Below are positions 1 to 11,620 of a stretch of 64,000 nt of DNA, piece after piece. The notes beneath the pieces were generated by a model. The model ran no database searches, was not told the DNA's origin, and worked only from the letters and a program-made list of their open reading frames with translations. The position numbers were made by a program, and so were the translations under genes. How positions within the stretch are numbered: the stretch's first letter is position 1; every line of letters begins with the position of its first letter. Location of the stretch: assembly GCA_016584305.1 (NCBI GenBank), contig JACEEZ010019778.1:42501-106500 (forward strand), written 5' to 3'. Source of the DNA: Chionoecetes opilio. Taxonomy: Eukaryota; Arthropoda; Malacostraca; Decapoda; Majidae.

Positions 1-704
1 AGCCAGGACATTGGTTGCGAAGCCTAACCTGAAGCAAGAGTAATTGGGAGATCAACTGCAAAATGAGGCATTTCCGACAATTTTAAAAGACCATCATTCT
101 TAACACATCAGAATACATAGGAATAGAACAATTTTATCCACATACTCAATTAATGGTTGAAAGTACCAAAATATCTTAGAAATGCTGCTAATGGTGAGAT
201 TTACAAGTTGAAGACGGTTATAACTACGTGCCTTGTAATGTATTAAACTGCAGTAGAACCGAGGCAGGTGTTGCTTCTTTAAATGAAGATCACAGTTAAA
301 AGTTGTGACAACATTTCTAAAAATACACTTTTTAAACGTTATGACTGGAAAAAACATTCCATTTGTAATAGTATCAAATAATTACCTATTCAAACCATTA
401 AACTAACTTAGCCTTGCCCTTAAACTAACCTAACATAGTCTTGCCCTTAAACTAACCTAGTCTAAGAAAAAAATTGTTTGCACAACATTTCATTGTTACT
501 TTCACACTCGTTCTCACCTATAGAAACAGTAGAAAGGGGAAAAATACTTGAATCCAGACACAGTCATGTTCTAAATATCAGCCCAGTATATAGTAGGGTC
601 AGTACTGCTGTACCAAAGGCTACATCAGACACCCATTCATCACAATTACCAGTAAAACTGCAGTTTAATACAATATCCTCTATTGACAAAAATTTTCCTG
701 AAAT
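1..704. other. No gene recognised; CCTAA-rich stretch
   Basis: The reading frames here are short and I recognise none of them. About 400-475 holds imperfect repeats of a CTAACCTA-type motif, the degenerate arthropod telomere-like pentamer. About 205-260 is one copy of a repeat found again at about 895-955 (shared core GACGGTTATAACT, then GTGCCTTGTAATG). Confidence 0.5.
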
Positions 705-956
705 AACTGGGGGGCTGCGCCCATCCAGACCCTCACCCCCACTAGTTAACTAACCTAGCCTGGGCATTGATTACTTATCCTATTATAACCTCGCTGGGAT
801 GAGGGGGGGGATTTCGCCCCTCCAGACCCCCCATGTGTTATATCTCATTTCCGTCGGGTTATAGGGATTAGAAGTGCTGCAAATTGTCAGTTCTATAACT
901 TGGGGACGGTTATAACTCGTGCCTTGTAATGCTTTAAACTGCATTACAGTAGACCC
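705..956. repeat. Dispersed repeat, copy A
   Basis: A G-rich segment followed by CTAGTTAACTAACCTAGCC, a GGGCATTGATTAC block and a second G-run block ending in CCCCATGTGTTAT. The same order of blocks recurs at 3080-3215. The part from about 885 resembles 180-265. It is a dispersed, probably mobile-element-derived repeat of unknown family. Confidence 0.6.
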
Positions 957-1011
957 CAATCACCAAGTAAACATCTTCTCCACTACAAGCCTTATTACTT
1001 AACTCCTGAAG

Positions 1012-1565
1012 CGGTACAATTCTAGAGTCCTTTCCCCGCCTTATTAGCGGGGGTTTCCTCCATGACCTTCACAGATCACTTGTGATATCTCTAACACGTA
1101 ATTATAAGTGGAGGAGAGCTGCCCCTTCACGACCTCTCCCCCCTAAACGACTCCCCTGAACCCCTCAAAAATTTACTATGGTAAATATTGCTATTCTAAC
1201 CTCACTATAACTAGCCTAACCTCACTATAACCAAGCCTAACCTCACTAATAGCCTCCTAGAAGGACCCAAAAAAATGTATTACTAACTTACCTCAATATA
1301 ACCTAACCTAACCGGTAAAATTCTAGTTTCCCGCAATTAAGTCTCGCTAGGAGGTTATTGGTAAGGTTTGGTAGTTATAGTGAGGTTAGATTAGTAATAT
1401 TATTTTGGGGATCCAGAGGATGGGGTCATTTAGGGGGGCAGGGGGGTTGCAGGTGGCATCTCACCCACTTATATTTACGTGTTAGAGGTATCTGAAATGA
1501 TCTGTTAAGGTCTGAAGGAAAAAAAAGCACTATAAGGGCGGGAAAGGACTCTAGAATTTTACCAT
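1012..1565. mobile_element. Long-hairpin MITE
   Basis: The two ends are long imperfect inverted repeats. The left arm, about 1012-1150, begins with a GGTACAATTCTAGAGTCC-type end. The right arm, about 1420-1565, is its reverse complement and ends in GGACTCTAGAATTTTACC. The pairing extends inward through the CTAACACGTAA block and the C-run/G-run blocks, so the element of about 554 bp would fold into one hairpin. No ORF is present. A related end sequence occurs at 58199-58240. Superfamily and target duplication are not clear. Confidence 0.7.
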
Positions 1566-2671
1566 GTACTAATTAAACTGTTGAAAACACAACAAAATAG
1601 CAGCTCCGTTCCGTTTGCTTAGCCTGAGGCTTGTTGTTTATAACTCTTGTCTCTTGTCTGTTGTATCTGAGCATTTATCATCTCTAAGATGTCATCACCC
1701 TTTCCTACGTACCTTTATAAGTCTTTGTGGAGTAGATGAAGTCGATCCTCAGCCTGAGAGACCTGTGAAAGCAGTAAATGTAGCGCCGCGGCCGTTCACT
1801 TCCACTGGTAAATATTTTGAATATTGGCTACGAGACAACGGGCGCGAGTGGCCAACAGCTGACTGCCTGGCTACGATTCAGCCACCTAATAATCAACAAT
1901 TATCCTTAATCCAAGCTTTGCACCCTACTTAAGTCCTTCGGCCCGGCCATTCATGTCACATCCACTTAAAATATTATCCTTGGGCCGAGTCAAGGAAAAC
2001 TGTGTTGGGCCTGTACGAATTTATCAATAATTGGCCCGATATACAGTTCCCGCTGCAGGGCCGACATCGGCTTCATCCGATTTGCCGAAACCAGTCGCCC
2101 TGCCGCCGGTGCCGATACGTACCCGGCACAAGCCGACACAGGCCCGCATAGCCCATGTTTGCTGGGCTAATCTGATTTAACCTAACTTAACAGTTTATGG
2201 CTGAAATAACGGTAGATTTTCGGTAGTACGTACATGTAACGCCATTATTATTGAATTGTACCATGGGAAATGGGGTTCAAAATACTCAGAATGAAGAAAT
2301 CTACACGATGATTTAGGTAAGAATCCTAGGACTTTTAAAAGCCCACTACCAATCTAATACCCACTCATTTTAGGGTGGGTATTATTAATGGGATACATTA
2401 TCCAAGTAACTAGACAATACCTGGAACTGTCGCCGATAGGAATTCTCGCCAACGTTCCAATTTGTTTAGCCTGAACAGTTAGGTTAGGTTAGGTTGGCCA
2501 GTTGACTATATGTCTAGGTTAGGTTAGTGATTCCCCCCCAGCTCAGCACCGAAATAATACCGACTTGACATATTACAGTAGATGGGTTAGGTTGAAATGA
2601 AAGCCTGCATTCTAGTGATTTTTATGTTCTTTAACCCCACAATTTCAGTGGTCGTGAACTTGCCTAGAATT
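1566..2671. other. No gene recognised
   Basis: An open frame at 1615-1932 (105 codons) has no recognisable motif and is probably chance. At 2478-2530 there are a few TTAGG-type pentamers. GC-rich self-complementary GGGCC/GGCCC blocks occur at about 1940-2165. Confidence 0.45.
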
Positions 2672-3037
2672 TTTTTTTTTTTTTTTTTTTTTTAATTTTT
2701 TTTTTTTTTTTTTTTTTTGTTTGCCTATAGCGCCTTTAGGCAGTGGTGATCCAGGGCTCGGATGGTAGGCTCTGGAGGTTCACTTGAGGGTTCTGATGGT
2801 TGGTCCTCGCCCTTTGGTGACGCAGGCAGGTTTCTTATAGTGACGCCTGTGAGGCTCATGCCGCCCCCCTGTGTCCTCTGATGCACTCGCAGTCGAAGGT
2901 AGAGTTGATAGGCAGGGCATGTGGGTGTTCTTAGGCCACTCGACGGTGCAGAAAGGTTTTGGGTTTCTTCGGGGATCGAACTCGGGTCACCGCGAACGCC
3001 AGTCGGAGACTCTAACCGCTCCGCTACCGCCTCCTCC
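2672..3037 (-). mobile_element. tRNA-derived SINE, family 1, copy 1
   Basis: Read on the minus strand, the element starts near 3037 with a tRNA-like head. It has an A-box-like TAGCGGAGCGG and a B-box-like GAGTTCGATCC. A body of about 220 bp follows, and it ends in a poly(A) tail seen as T runs at 2672-2718. It aligns nearly end to end with 58447-58802 in the opposite orientation. It is non-coding; a 69-codon open frame inside it is not a gene. Confidence 0.85.
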
Positions 3038-3074
3038 TTATGACCAATACTCCCTTATGACCAATACTCTTCTG

Positions 3075-3215
3075 ACATAAATGGGGGGGCTACGCCCTCT
3101 AAGACCCCCTGCTAGTTACTAATCTAACTCGGGCATTGATTACGTAACCTAGCCTCACTGGGGGGTGGGGGGTTCGCCCCCCCAGACCCCATGTGTTATT
3201 TTTTCATTTCCGACA
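3075..3215. repeat. Dispersed repeat, copy B
   Basis: Direct-orientation copy of 705-865. It has the same succession of G-run, CTAGTTACTAATCTAAC, GGGCATTGATTAC, G-run and CCCCATGTGTTAT blocks, with many substitutions. Confidence 0.6.
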
Positions 3216-4554
3216 GCTTTTGTGTGGGTTAGAAATACTCCTTATAATAAGAACGAAACGTTCAGGGTACTTAAAACCACCGATTGGTTGTGTTGTCTTG
3301 TATTGGTCTATACTGCACTTATAAAGAAAAAGAAAAAAGAAAAAACCTTTATGTATTTCACTTTTCCACCTACAGTATACATGCATTCCACGCACTAGTA
3401 CACCGGTGCTCGAATGTCTCTTACCTTTGCCTCTCCGTAGCATTGATGAGAGGATGCTGTAGTGACCTTGTCACCTACATGGTTGATAAACAGACACCCA
3501 GGTTGTGGTTTGCTGGTTTATTGGAGACTGTGGACAGAGCTGTATGTGGTACAGTGATTGAGCTCGAAGTGTTCTGCCTCTAGATAGATAGATAATAATA
3601 TAGACAAAGATATAGACTGGAAGATGGGATAGGGGGCAAGTAATAGGGGGGGGAAGAGAAGATAATATAGTATTAGAGAAAGACACAGAGGCTTAACTCT
3701 GCGTGCCGTGAGGGCAGGACATGAGGCAGAAAAGTGAGTTTTGCTGGTGAGAGAAGTAAAGGCTGCATCGTTATGTGGTGTTATGAGGGTGATCTTAGGA
3801 GGTGTGATGGTAAGAGGAAGGAGGCATTTTGGTGTATGTTTATGTGAAGGTGAGAAGATCTTGTGTATTTTTAAGACATGTGATTGTGTTGTTGGCGGAT
3901 CAAAGAAAGTATGTGCCAGGTTTGGTGCGCTCTGATTGGCTGTTTGAGTTGAGAGAGTTTGTGAGGCAGCGGGATGAAGGCATGGTCTCTGATTGGCCGA
4001 ATAGTGTTATGAGTGTTTTTCAGCGAGGGTACCCTCAGAGAGTCCGTGTTTAGCCACCGGGCAGTAGGTGTCTAATGGCAATTTGTACCAAAATGTAAGA
4101 TCGAAAATTCAGTAAGAGTTATGGCGAGGGAGAAGGATTTTATTTATGTAAGGATAGCTTCAGGAAGGATATGTATGTCTTGGTCAAGGAGATATAGAGT
4201 TAGGGGGTTGGCACGACGGCGGCTGAGACGGGTAAGTTGTCCTTGAACTGGGGGCGAATAAGGGATATTTTTCAAGTTGTTTTATAATTTATTGTGCCTA
4301 CGATATAGGAGGCGATAGTTGCGAATAGGACGAGGTGATATCATATTTAGTTGTTTATATATTCATAATTGNTGAACCAAAACGCATTTCGATTTCGCAT
4401 GTATGAGATTTCCCTTGATTTCTGGAATATTTCTTTTCGGGTAATATGCCCTAAAAACAAAATTAATTCGGTCATTTATTTGGAATTTTAATCTGCTTAT
4501 ACCACAGGGAAGCCTGTTGAAATCTAGATTTGTTTCCGTCCATAAAGGAAAGGA
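3216..4554. other. No gene recognised
   Basis: The overlapping frames at 3165-3686 and 3741-4053 show no recognisable domain. An A-rich tract lies at 3321-3345. One undetermined base occurs at 4372. Confidence 0.4.
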
Positions 4555-5098
4555 AATCTAGTCCCCATATTTAAGAAGGGAAACAGAGGACTAAAGTCAA
4601 ATTATCGACCCGTTAGTTTAACGTCAGTGGTAGGTAAATTGTTGGAATCTATTATTGCATAAAACATTAGAGAGCATTTAGAAAAACATAGTTTGGTATA
4701 TGATTCATAACGTGGATTCACCAAGGGTAAGTCATGTCTCACCAATTTATTGAATTTTTATAGGAAAGTTTTTGAGACGGCAGATAATGATAAGGATTAT
4801 GATATAATATACTTTAGTAAGGCATTCGACACACGAGCGACTCTTAAATAAGTTTAAGGCTCATGGAATAGATGGGAAGGTTCTGCGTTGGATCAGAGCT
4901 TGGCTAAATGAGAGACAACAAAGGGATACAATTAATGGTTCTAAATCTGAATGGAGACAGGTGACAAGTGGAGTTCCACAAGTGTCTGTTTTGGGTCCAT
5001 TACTATTTTTTATTTACATCAACGACTCGGATAGTGGGATTAGCAGTGATATCAGCAAGTTTACTGAAGATACTAAGGTAGGTAGGATTATTGGATCA
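4555..5098 (+). pseudogene. Non-LTR reverse transcriptase fragment (CR1/jockey-like)
   Basis: Translation in shifting plus frames gives the start of a LINE RT palm. It reads PIFKKGNRGLKSNYRPVSLT followed by a VGKLLESII helix, then GFTKGKSCLTNLL, a decayed AFDT block, LRWIRAWLNERQQR and the pre-catalytic VTSGVPQ..VLGPLLF region. It breaks off at a decayed SKFTEDTKVGR, where the YADD/FADDT box would be. Several stops and frameshifts are present. At about 5100 it abuts a different LINE on the opposite strand. The wording is close to the family whose 3' ends lie at 15020-15780 and 37585-38150. That link is an inference. Confidence 0.8.
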
Positions 5099-5099
5099 C

Positions 5100-7595
5100 A
5101 GTCTATATGTAAACATGTTATAAAGTAGGGGAGCTAAGACCGAGCCTTGAGGGACACCGGCTTGTGGGGTAAAGAAATCTGATGTCTTTTTCAAGTGCAA
5201 GATTCTACTTTGTCTGTCAGTCAGATAGTTGCAAAGTAATTTAATGAGTGGATTAGAAAGGTTAAAGTCGTGTAGAATCTTGTACTTGAGTTCTGTGTGC
5301 CAGACTGTGTCAAATGCTTTCTGTACGTCTTTTGTCACGATAAGTGTTTTATTTCTTGTGTATCTGGAGGAGTCAACGTAGGTCAGAATGGTGTTTAGAG
5401 CGTCTTCTGTCGAGGTGTAGGGACGGAAACCAAATTGTGCCGGGGGGGATGTAATTTTCAGTCTCTAGATGTGACCTCAGTCTGTAAAAAATTAAGCGTT
5501 CAAATGTCTTTCCGAGTCCGTCAAGTAGGCTAATGGGTCTGTAGTTGGAGGGATCTGTCGGGGGTTTGGAGGGCTTGGGTATAAGTCGTATGTTGGCTGT
5601 CTTGAATGGTATGGGGAAGTACCCGCATGCAAGGGAAGCATTGTAAAGGTTTGTGAGAGCCTCAATGGCGTTAGGAGGGAGTTTTCGGAGGGCATGGTAG
5701 GTAAGGCCTGTTGGGCCGGGAGCACGTCGGGGTGAGTGACGGAGAACTACTTTCACCTCGTCCGGGGTGAAAGGTAGGATGAGATGTTGGTGAAGGTGAT
5801 TATTATGGAGGTTTGCGTGGAGTATTCGTGGTTCATGTTGTATCAGATCGTGTCCTTGTCGCATTCGTTGTTCAATATTATTAAAGTGTTGTATAACAGG
5901 AGGATGTTGTGTAGGTGAGTGTGGTTGAAAGATGTGTTCCCAGTGTTGCTTGAATGCTTCGGCTACCTCACAGGGGTCTGAAATTTTGTTGTTGTTTATT
6001 TGGAGGTATTCGAAGTGTTGCGTTGCTGGTGAACCTTTTAGTGAACGTATTCGTGCCCAAAATTTGGAAGGAGTGGTGATTCTGTGTAATTCGGTGCGTT
6101 GTATGAGATTGTGCCAGTGTTCATTGTGGTCTTCCTGTAGGCTGGCAAGTATGTGTCTCCGAAGAATATTGAGGTCCCAGAGCACTCTCTGGACGCGAAG
6201 CTGGTTGTGTGTGTAGCGGTGTCTGTAGCATGTGATGAGTCTGAGTGTTCGGTGTGAGGGCTTGAAGTCCCTGTAGGTGTTGTGGTGTACTGTTGGTGAG
6301 TGGGTGTTGGCGGCATCCAGGATAGTGTCTTGGATTCTCTCGGCCTGTTGGTCAAGAGTCTCAGGTGTTTTTCCTTCAAAGTTGCAGCGTAAGTCAGTCT
6401 CTTCAATAGTGGTCGTGAAATTGTCCCAGTCTGTTTTGCTGTAGTTGTGTCTAGGTGGGGAGGGTATGGAAATGGGATTAGAAGAAATATGAAGAATGAC
6501 AGGGATGTGGTCAGATCCACACACGGGACCAGGTGAGATGTGATGGTGGAGAAACAGGCTTTGACGGTTTGTGAAGATGAGGTCGGGGCGGCCACGGCCG
6601 TTGTGATTGAACGAGGTAGGGAAGTCTGGGCCTAGGAATCTAAGGTGTTTCAGTGTACTGATACGTAGTAGCTGGGTGCCGCGTGGATTATTTACGGTGT
6701 GATGGAAGGCTGTGTGTGTGTGGCGTTGAAGTCTGCGAGTATATATGTTGGGATGTTGTAGTTAAAAAGAGTATTGAGGTCTGCGTACGGGATGTGTGTG
6801 TGGGGTCTGGTGTAGGTGGTAGCTACCATGAGGGGGCCATGTATTGTTGTGAGCTTCACGGCCAGAAAATGCCCGAACCTCCACTCGGAGACAAACTCAT
6901 GCCTGAGTGTGTTTTTTATGAGAATAGCAACGCCGTCGTGCTGTGTTTCTGTAGTGTAGCGTGTAGTGTAACCGAAGTATTTAATGGGTGTTCTTGTGAC
7001 TCCAGTGCTATTTAAGAGTAGTATGTCAGGGTTTTGTTCGTCTTTGAGGTGAAATATTAGGTGTCTGTTTGTGAAGTACGAACGGCAGTTGAGATGAATG
7101 ACTTTTATGAAGGGGATGAGGTCTGCATTTTCCGCTACGGGTAACTGCAGGGGAAAGGAGTTGGTTGGGAGGTCGGATGGGGGAAGGGGTGAGAATTTCG
7201 GTAGTGTCCTCAGGTTCACTATCTATGATGAGATCGTCAGACGAGGAGGGGGAGGGAATCGAGGAGGCATGGGAAGGAGCTGTGGAAACCATTGTGGTGG
7301 TGTAGGAGGATTTTGACGGGGTGAGGTTAGGTAGTGGTCTGTGTTTTATAACGTAGGTTTGGGTTAGGATAGGGGGTTGGGAAAGGGAGGGTAGGATAGA
7401 GGAAGTTTGGGGGGAAGGGGAAGGGGAGGGGGATTGGGAAGTGGAGGGGGAGAAAGGATTCAAAGGACTGGTGAGGGAGGGTGTGGCGGTGTGGGAGGAT
7501 TGATGCCATCGCGTCATTGGCTGGCGGGACTGCAGTGTTGGAGGCAGAGGGTGGAGTCAAAGGAACTACGCCGAGCGCGTGGGCACTGGTGCCCC
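5100..7595 (-). pseudogene. Jockey-like LINE: gag tail, endonuclease, truncated RT
   Basis: Read on the minus strand. 7587-7026 is a Ser/Pro-rich gag C-terminal region in two frames. 7219-6692 is an APE-type endonuclease N-terminal part with VIHLNCRS, PDILLLNSTGV (the usual catalytic Glu position reads Ser) and YILADFNATH. 6595-5373 continues with CGSDHIPVILHIS (the SDH motif), a linker, then RT motifs RAPGPTGLTYHALRK, LIPKPSKPPTDPSNYRPISL and LGKTFERLI. 5338-5096 adds KAFDTVWH and AGVPQGSVLAPLLYNMFTY. The frame breaks at about 6595/6524 and about 5370. The RT stops just before its YADD box, so thumb and 3' end are missing. The matching gag lies at 13754-14933 beyond a 6.2-kb insertion. It is inactive. 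Confidence 0.88.
7588..7595. repeat. 8-bp target-site duplication, left copy
   Basis: GGTGCCCC directly precedes the left terminal repeat of the 7596-13753 insertion. An identical copy follows the right terminal repeat at 13754-13761. Confidence 0.8.
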
Positions 7596-7617
7596 CAAGG
7601 ATAGTATATAGAGGATA

Positions 7618-8098
7618 GGGGGGTGTGTGTTAAAGTTTGGAGGACGGACGCTGCGCCATCTTCAGGAAATGAATCGAAACACAGCAGTTTTTTAGGGGTG
7701 TCTTAAGTATTTCTACTTAAGCATCCCATACCCTGCCTTTTCGTTTATTCCCTTCCTATTACTTTATTAACCTTATATTTTGACTATATATATAATTCAT
7801 TAGAAGGTAAATAGAAGAACATAGTGATCAATTTCATTTTATTAAGGAATTCCATCAGCTAGACTTGACATCCAGTACATGCAGGACTGTTGCAATGTTG
7901 AATACCAGAAAAATATTGGGCCAGATATCATAATCATGGACATATTACCAATAGGCAGATAATAATGGTATTGCAGTATGAATGACTCTTCTGTTAGAAT
8001 CACCTACACAACGCAAAAACCAAAACAGATACTGTAATAATTGTAAAACAGTATTAGCCTGACTATACCAAATAGAACAAACAAACAATCACCCCCAC

Positions 8099-8151
<53 letters not shown>

Positions 8152-8849
8152 ATAATATATATAACTATAATTATATAACTTCAATTAAGGCAACAGTCAA
8201 CACTACCATTTATGTTTTCTGCACGATATTGGAAATGTAAAATAACAAGTGCCATACAGCTAATTTACACTAAATGATATCAAATTACTACAGATGCCAG
8301 ACACATAGATGGATACTTTAACATAACAAACAATAAGGCAGATAATAATAGCACTGCATCTTTGGGGTTTTAACGTATGCAATGGTCACAACTGGTGTTG
8401 TATTTCATTATGGAAGGCAAGGACAGATGCAAACGTTTCATACAAGATGAAAAAGTGAGAACCAGTGTACAATGCTCTGCATTTTCTACCATGCATGCCA
8501 TAAAAAATAAGATTTAAAGAAGAAGAAAATTTTTGGTAAGTAGGGTGTACTGGGGAAGTATGAGAATATATTGATAATTTGGTGATCTGCACGACAAGAG
8601 TTGTTTTAGGCTTTAGCAAACACCTATTTTAAACATAGGATTATACATAGGTATACAGGGAGAAGAGGGAATTCACAGAATGGTTAGAAAGGCCTTATAA
8701 ATTATATAGCCACATATGGGAGTCTGAAAGGAGAGATAACTGATGCGAAAGTGGTTAGAGGCAATATCGAAAGCATGAATCACCTAGCAGTATTAATGAA
8801 AATGAAGATGCATGACATATAGATGTTCTGAAAACACTCCAGGGATAAG
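7618..8849. other. Interior of hAT-like insertion, no gene seen
   Basis: AT-rich, with a (TA)n tract at 8110-8162. The minus frame at 8386-8619 has no recognisable domain. Confidence 0.45.
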
Positions 8850-9690
8850 AGGAGAGGGGTTAGTCTTAAAAACATTGATAATGAAGAAGTTTTGGGGGGA
8901 TTACAGGCAGAAATTGGCGTATGAATTGAGTGGTTTATCAGAGATATAAAAAAAGAAGAGGTTCAAAATGTGTTTAGGTTCTTCAAAGAATGAATACTAA
9001 GGGTTAAGGAACAATTGGTGGGCCAAAGACTACTGTATACAGTAGTCTTTGGGTGGGCACAGAGGTAAGGAAAGAAAATAAGAAAGAAATAAGGAAATAA
9101 ATGGCATGCCGGTGGACAGATGAAGTCAAGCAAGTAATAGATCATGAGGCATGCATATGTCTAAACTCAACAGAGAAATGTGTCTGAGCATGTAAGGGAT
9201 AGCATGAAAACAGAGCACATGCAAAAGGAGTGAAATGGGTTATCACAAAAAAATTGAAAGTGGATGAAAATTTTGGAAGGAATCTGAGTAAGATTTTTAG
9301 AGAGAATGAAACGAGAGAACATATTTTAGAGAGAATATTTGGAAGAAGTACAGTACAAAAAGAAAGAAACTAGATGGAATAATGGTGAAGAGATGCTGAG
9401 AGAAAATGAGGATGTCAAAAGGTGAATAGAATATTTTGAGGAATTAATGAGTGTTAATAATCCAGCATGGAAGTATAAATAAGAGACACCCCAACATGGA
9501 CAGCAAGCAATGGGATATTTGTGTTGCATGATGAGAGGACGTTGAGTAAGGAAGTGAAAAAGGGTATTAAGGGACAGCATTACTTCCTACAGTGACATAT
9601 ACAAGTGAGACTTGGACGTGGAATAAATACCAGAGGTCTAAGATTCAAGCAGTGGAAATGAGTTATCTGAGGAGTGGAATCATGTGAAGA
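8850..9690 (+). pseudogene. Decayed LINE ORF2 with RT core missing
   Basis: Plus-strand frames read as the linker between endonuclease and RT of a LINE ORF2: CRWTDEVKQVIDHEAC near 9105, then KWVITKKLKVDENFGRNLSK, then an EYFEELMSVNNP-type pre-RT block near 9440. After about 100 bp the sequence jumps to a C-terminal signature, SETWTWNKYQRSKIQAVEMS, near 9600-9660. The catalytic RT region of several hundred codons is absent, so this is an internally deleted relic. Stops and frameshifts are frequent. Clade assignment is uncertain (RTE- or I-like). Confidence 0.6.
9023..9052. repeat. Perfect 30-bp palindrome
   Basis: The left half reads CCAAAGACTACTGTA and the right half is its exact reverse complement with no spacer. 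18 bases of it (CCAAAGACTACTGTATAC) recur at 22852-22869 next to unrelated sequence. It lies inside the decayed LINE. Confidence 0.85.
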
Positions 9691-10086
9691 GAATGGATGG
9701 AAAGTATCATGTACACTCATATGTATTCAATATTTCACCCCAAACGTTAGAACCATGATTACTCCTGTGTGAGTTTGGTAAATCTTCAGTGTCTGCAAAC
9801 TCCATGGGGTAGTTTTCCAGAGACTTGTGGAGAGCAGTCAATCCCGGGAGATGAGTGTTGTGAATTTTTTTATGCTGAAGCAATGTCCTTGGCTGTGGGG
9901 TAGGTGTCATTGGAGCCCTGAAAGTTTCCAAATTTTGGTTAGGAAAAATATCATGACCAATACAAAACATCTTTTTCCCTTTCTTAATTTTCTAGAAATT
10001 CAAATCCCATATTCAGTTGTCATCTTTTTAATCAAGCCAGAAACATATAATGCCACAGAGTATAAATGATATGCATAGTTCTAAAC

Positions 10087-10412
10087 CCGAGGTGTTAAAC
10101 TCATGGCCTGCGGGCCAAATGTGGCCCTTGGGATTGTCATAAGTGGCCTGCGAGAGGATGGTAAAGTTTATCAGCCCGTGAAATTACGACAGTTATGAAG
10201 GAAAATATAATATAATTAATGTATGATTTTGTTGTAATTTTGTGTTAGTTTATTACGTAAAATTAATCAAAATCAAATAACGTATTCCAGTTAAGTCATC
10301 TTGTAAGGCTGTAAACTTCAGTCCTGCAAACATGTTACGTACTTTGTTGGCGCTCGAGACATTAACAAAAATAAGAATTGGCCCTCGGAATATTTTGAGT
10401 TTGACACTCCGG
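10087..10412. mobile_element. Non-autonomous hAT (Charlie-type) MITE
   Basis: Ends are CCGAGGTGTTAAACTC and the reverse complement of CCGGAGTGTCAAACTC (13/16 identical). Just inside the left end is GGCCTGCGGGCCAAATGTGG, a block I recognise from many animal hAT MITEs. Flanking octamers TTCTAAAC and CTTTAAAC match at 6 of 8 positions, as expected for an old 8-bp duplication. No ORF. Confidence 0.75.
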
Positions 10413-10434
10413 CTTTAAACGCTAATTTCTTGTA

Positions 10435-10436
10435 TG

Positions 10437-10466
<30 letters not shown>
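10435..10466. repeat. (CA)n microsatellite
   Basis: About 15 CA dinucleotides just right of the hAT MITE. Confidence 0.9.
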
Positions 10467-10467
<1 letters not shown>

Positions 10468-10479
10468 AAAGTGAACCGT

Positions 10480-11620
10480 TACTATCCTTGATCACAGGTA
10501 GCTGTGGAAATACACCATGAGTAAAATTCCATTGTGTAATGCAATCTGCACGAATATATCTCTTTGTACAAAGATAATTTATTTGTGCTTTCTCAGCCAC
10601 GTAGCTTTCCTTAAGAGATTGTTCAGCCTGGATTAATTTTGGTCTTACTACACTAAGAATAATGCGGACAGTACATCATACAAATGATGAATAACTGATT
10701 TTTTAATAAGATCTGTAAAATTCTTCAACAACTACTACAACTGAATGCTTAGTGCGTGATCCTCATGGTACATCATAAAGTGTGGTAAATCACATTCATG
10801 GCATGGCTATCCACGACTTCATTGGTGTTCATATTTCTGTGTAACAAAGCCTAGTTAATTAAAGAAGCATCTATCACTTGTTACCTTTCAGCTTTCAGTC
10901 TCTGAATCATCTGAGTCATCAATGAAATCAGAGTATAAGGTGAAATTATGCTGGATAAGCATACATTATTGAAATACATACTTTTATTATTATCAATTAT
11001 TACATAAACAACTGTCTTAAGTCTCAATTGTTGATAAGAAAGTGCTGGCAGTGGTTATACCAGGCATGGTCACATGTTGGCAGGGTAGCTATGCTTGTCA
11101 TGTACCAAATGACTGACAAAGAGCAAGCAAAATAATCTGTTGCTGATGAGGAAAATTTTGTGATACTTGGTTTTTTTTTTACTATCATCCATCATCACAC
11201 ATAATATATTGCTTGCCTTATTGGCCTAATTCAGATTGAACTTATCTACTTAATATTAATGAATAGAAAAAATTCCCACCTTCTTGCATACTGGCTGCTG
11301 ATATCCTCATCTGTCGCCTCAGGGTTCTTGGGCTGAAGACTATACTTATTTTTTCACCTGTGCTGCTGCCTTCCTTGGCACCACAAGGGACTTGATCACA
11401 AGCAGCTATGGAAAAATATGTAATAAGATCTCCACCACCTAATGAAACCTGCACAATAGTTATCATTGCTAAATTTGCTATACATAATTTTGTATTCTCT
11501 AATTTATGCTTTCTCGGCCAAATATATTTAACGCAGTTTGCTCTCCCTGTATTAATCTGAAGTACAGGACCTTATTAGGAATCACGTGAGCAGCACAGCA
11601 TGTAAATAATGAAAAACTTA
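10480..11620. repeat. Diverged direct duplication, about 0.9 kb period
   Basis: 10480-10690 and 11395-11620 share an ordered set of blocks: GATCACA.G.AGCT.TGGAAA, a CTGCACRA block, TTTATGCTTTCTC.GCCA, a TTAATYT block and a final AATGATGAA-type block. The copies are strongly diverged. The sequence between them contains an S/D-type TCTGAATCATCTGAGTCATC stretch at about 10900-10920. No gene recognised; the minus frame at 11242-11466 is not assignable. Confidence 0.45.

Noticed and set aside
1615..1932. 105-codon plus-strand gene
   Set aside because: No domain, no supporting context and unremarkable composition; probably a chance frame.
2478..2530. Telomere or subtelomere
   Set aside because: Only a few TTAGG-type pentamers, here and at 12770, without an array; common interstitial sequence in arthropods.
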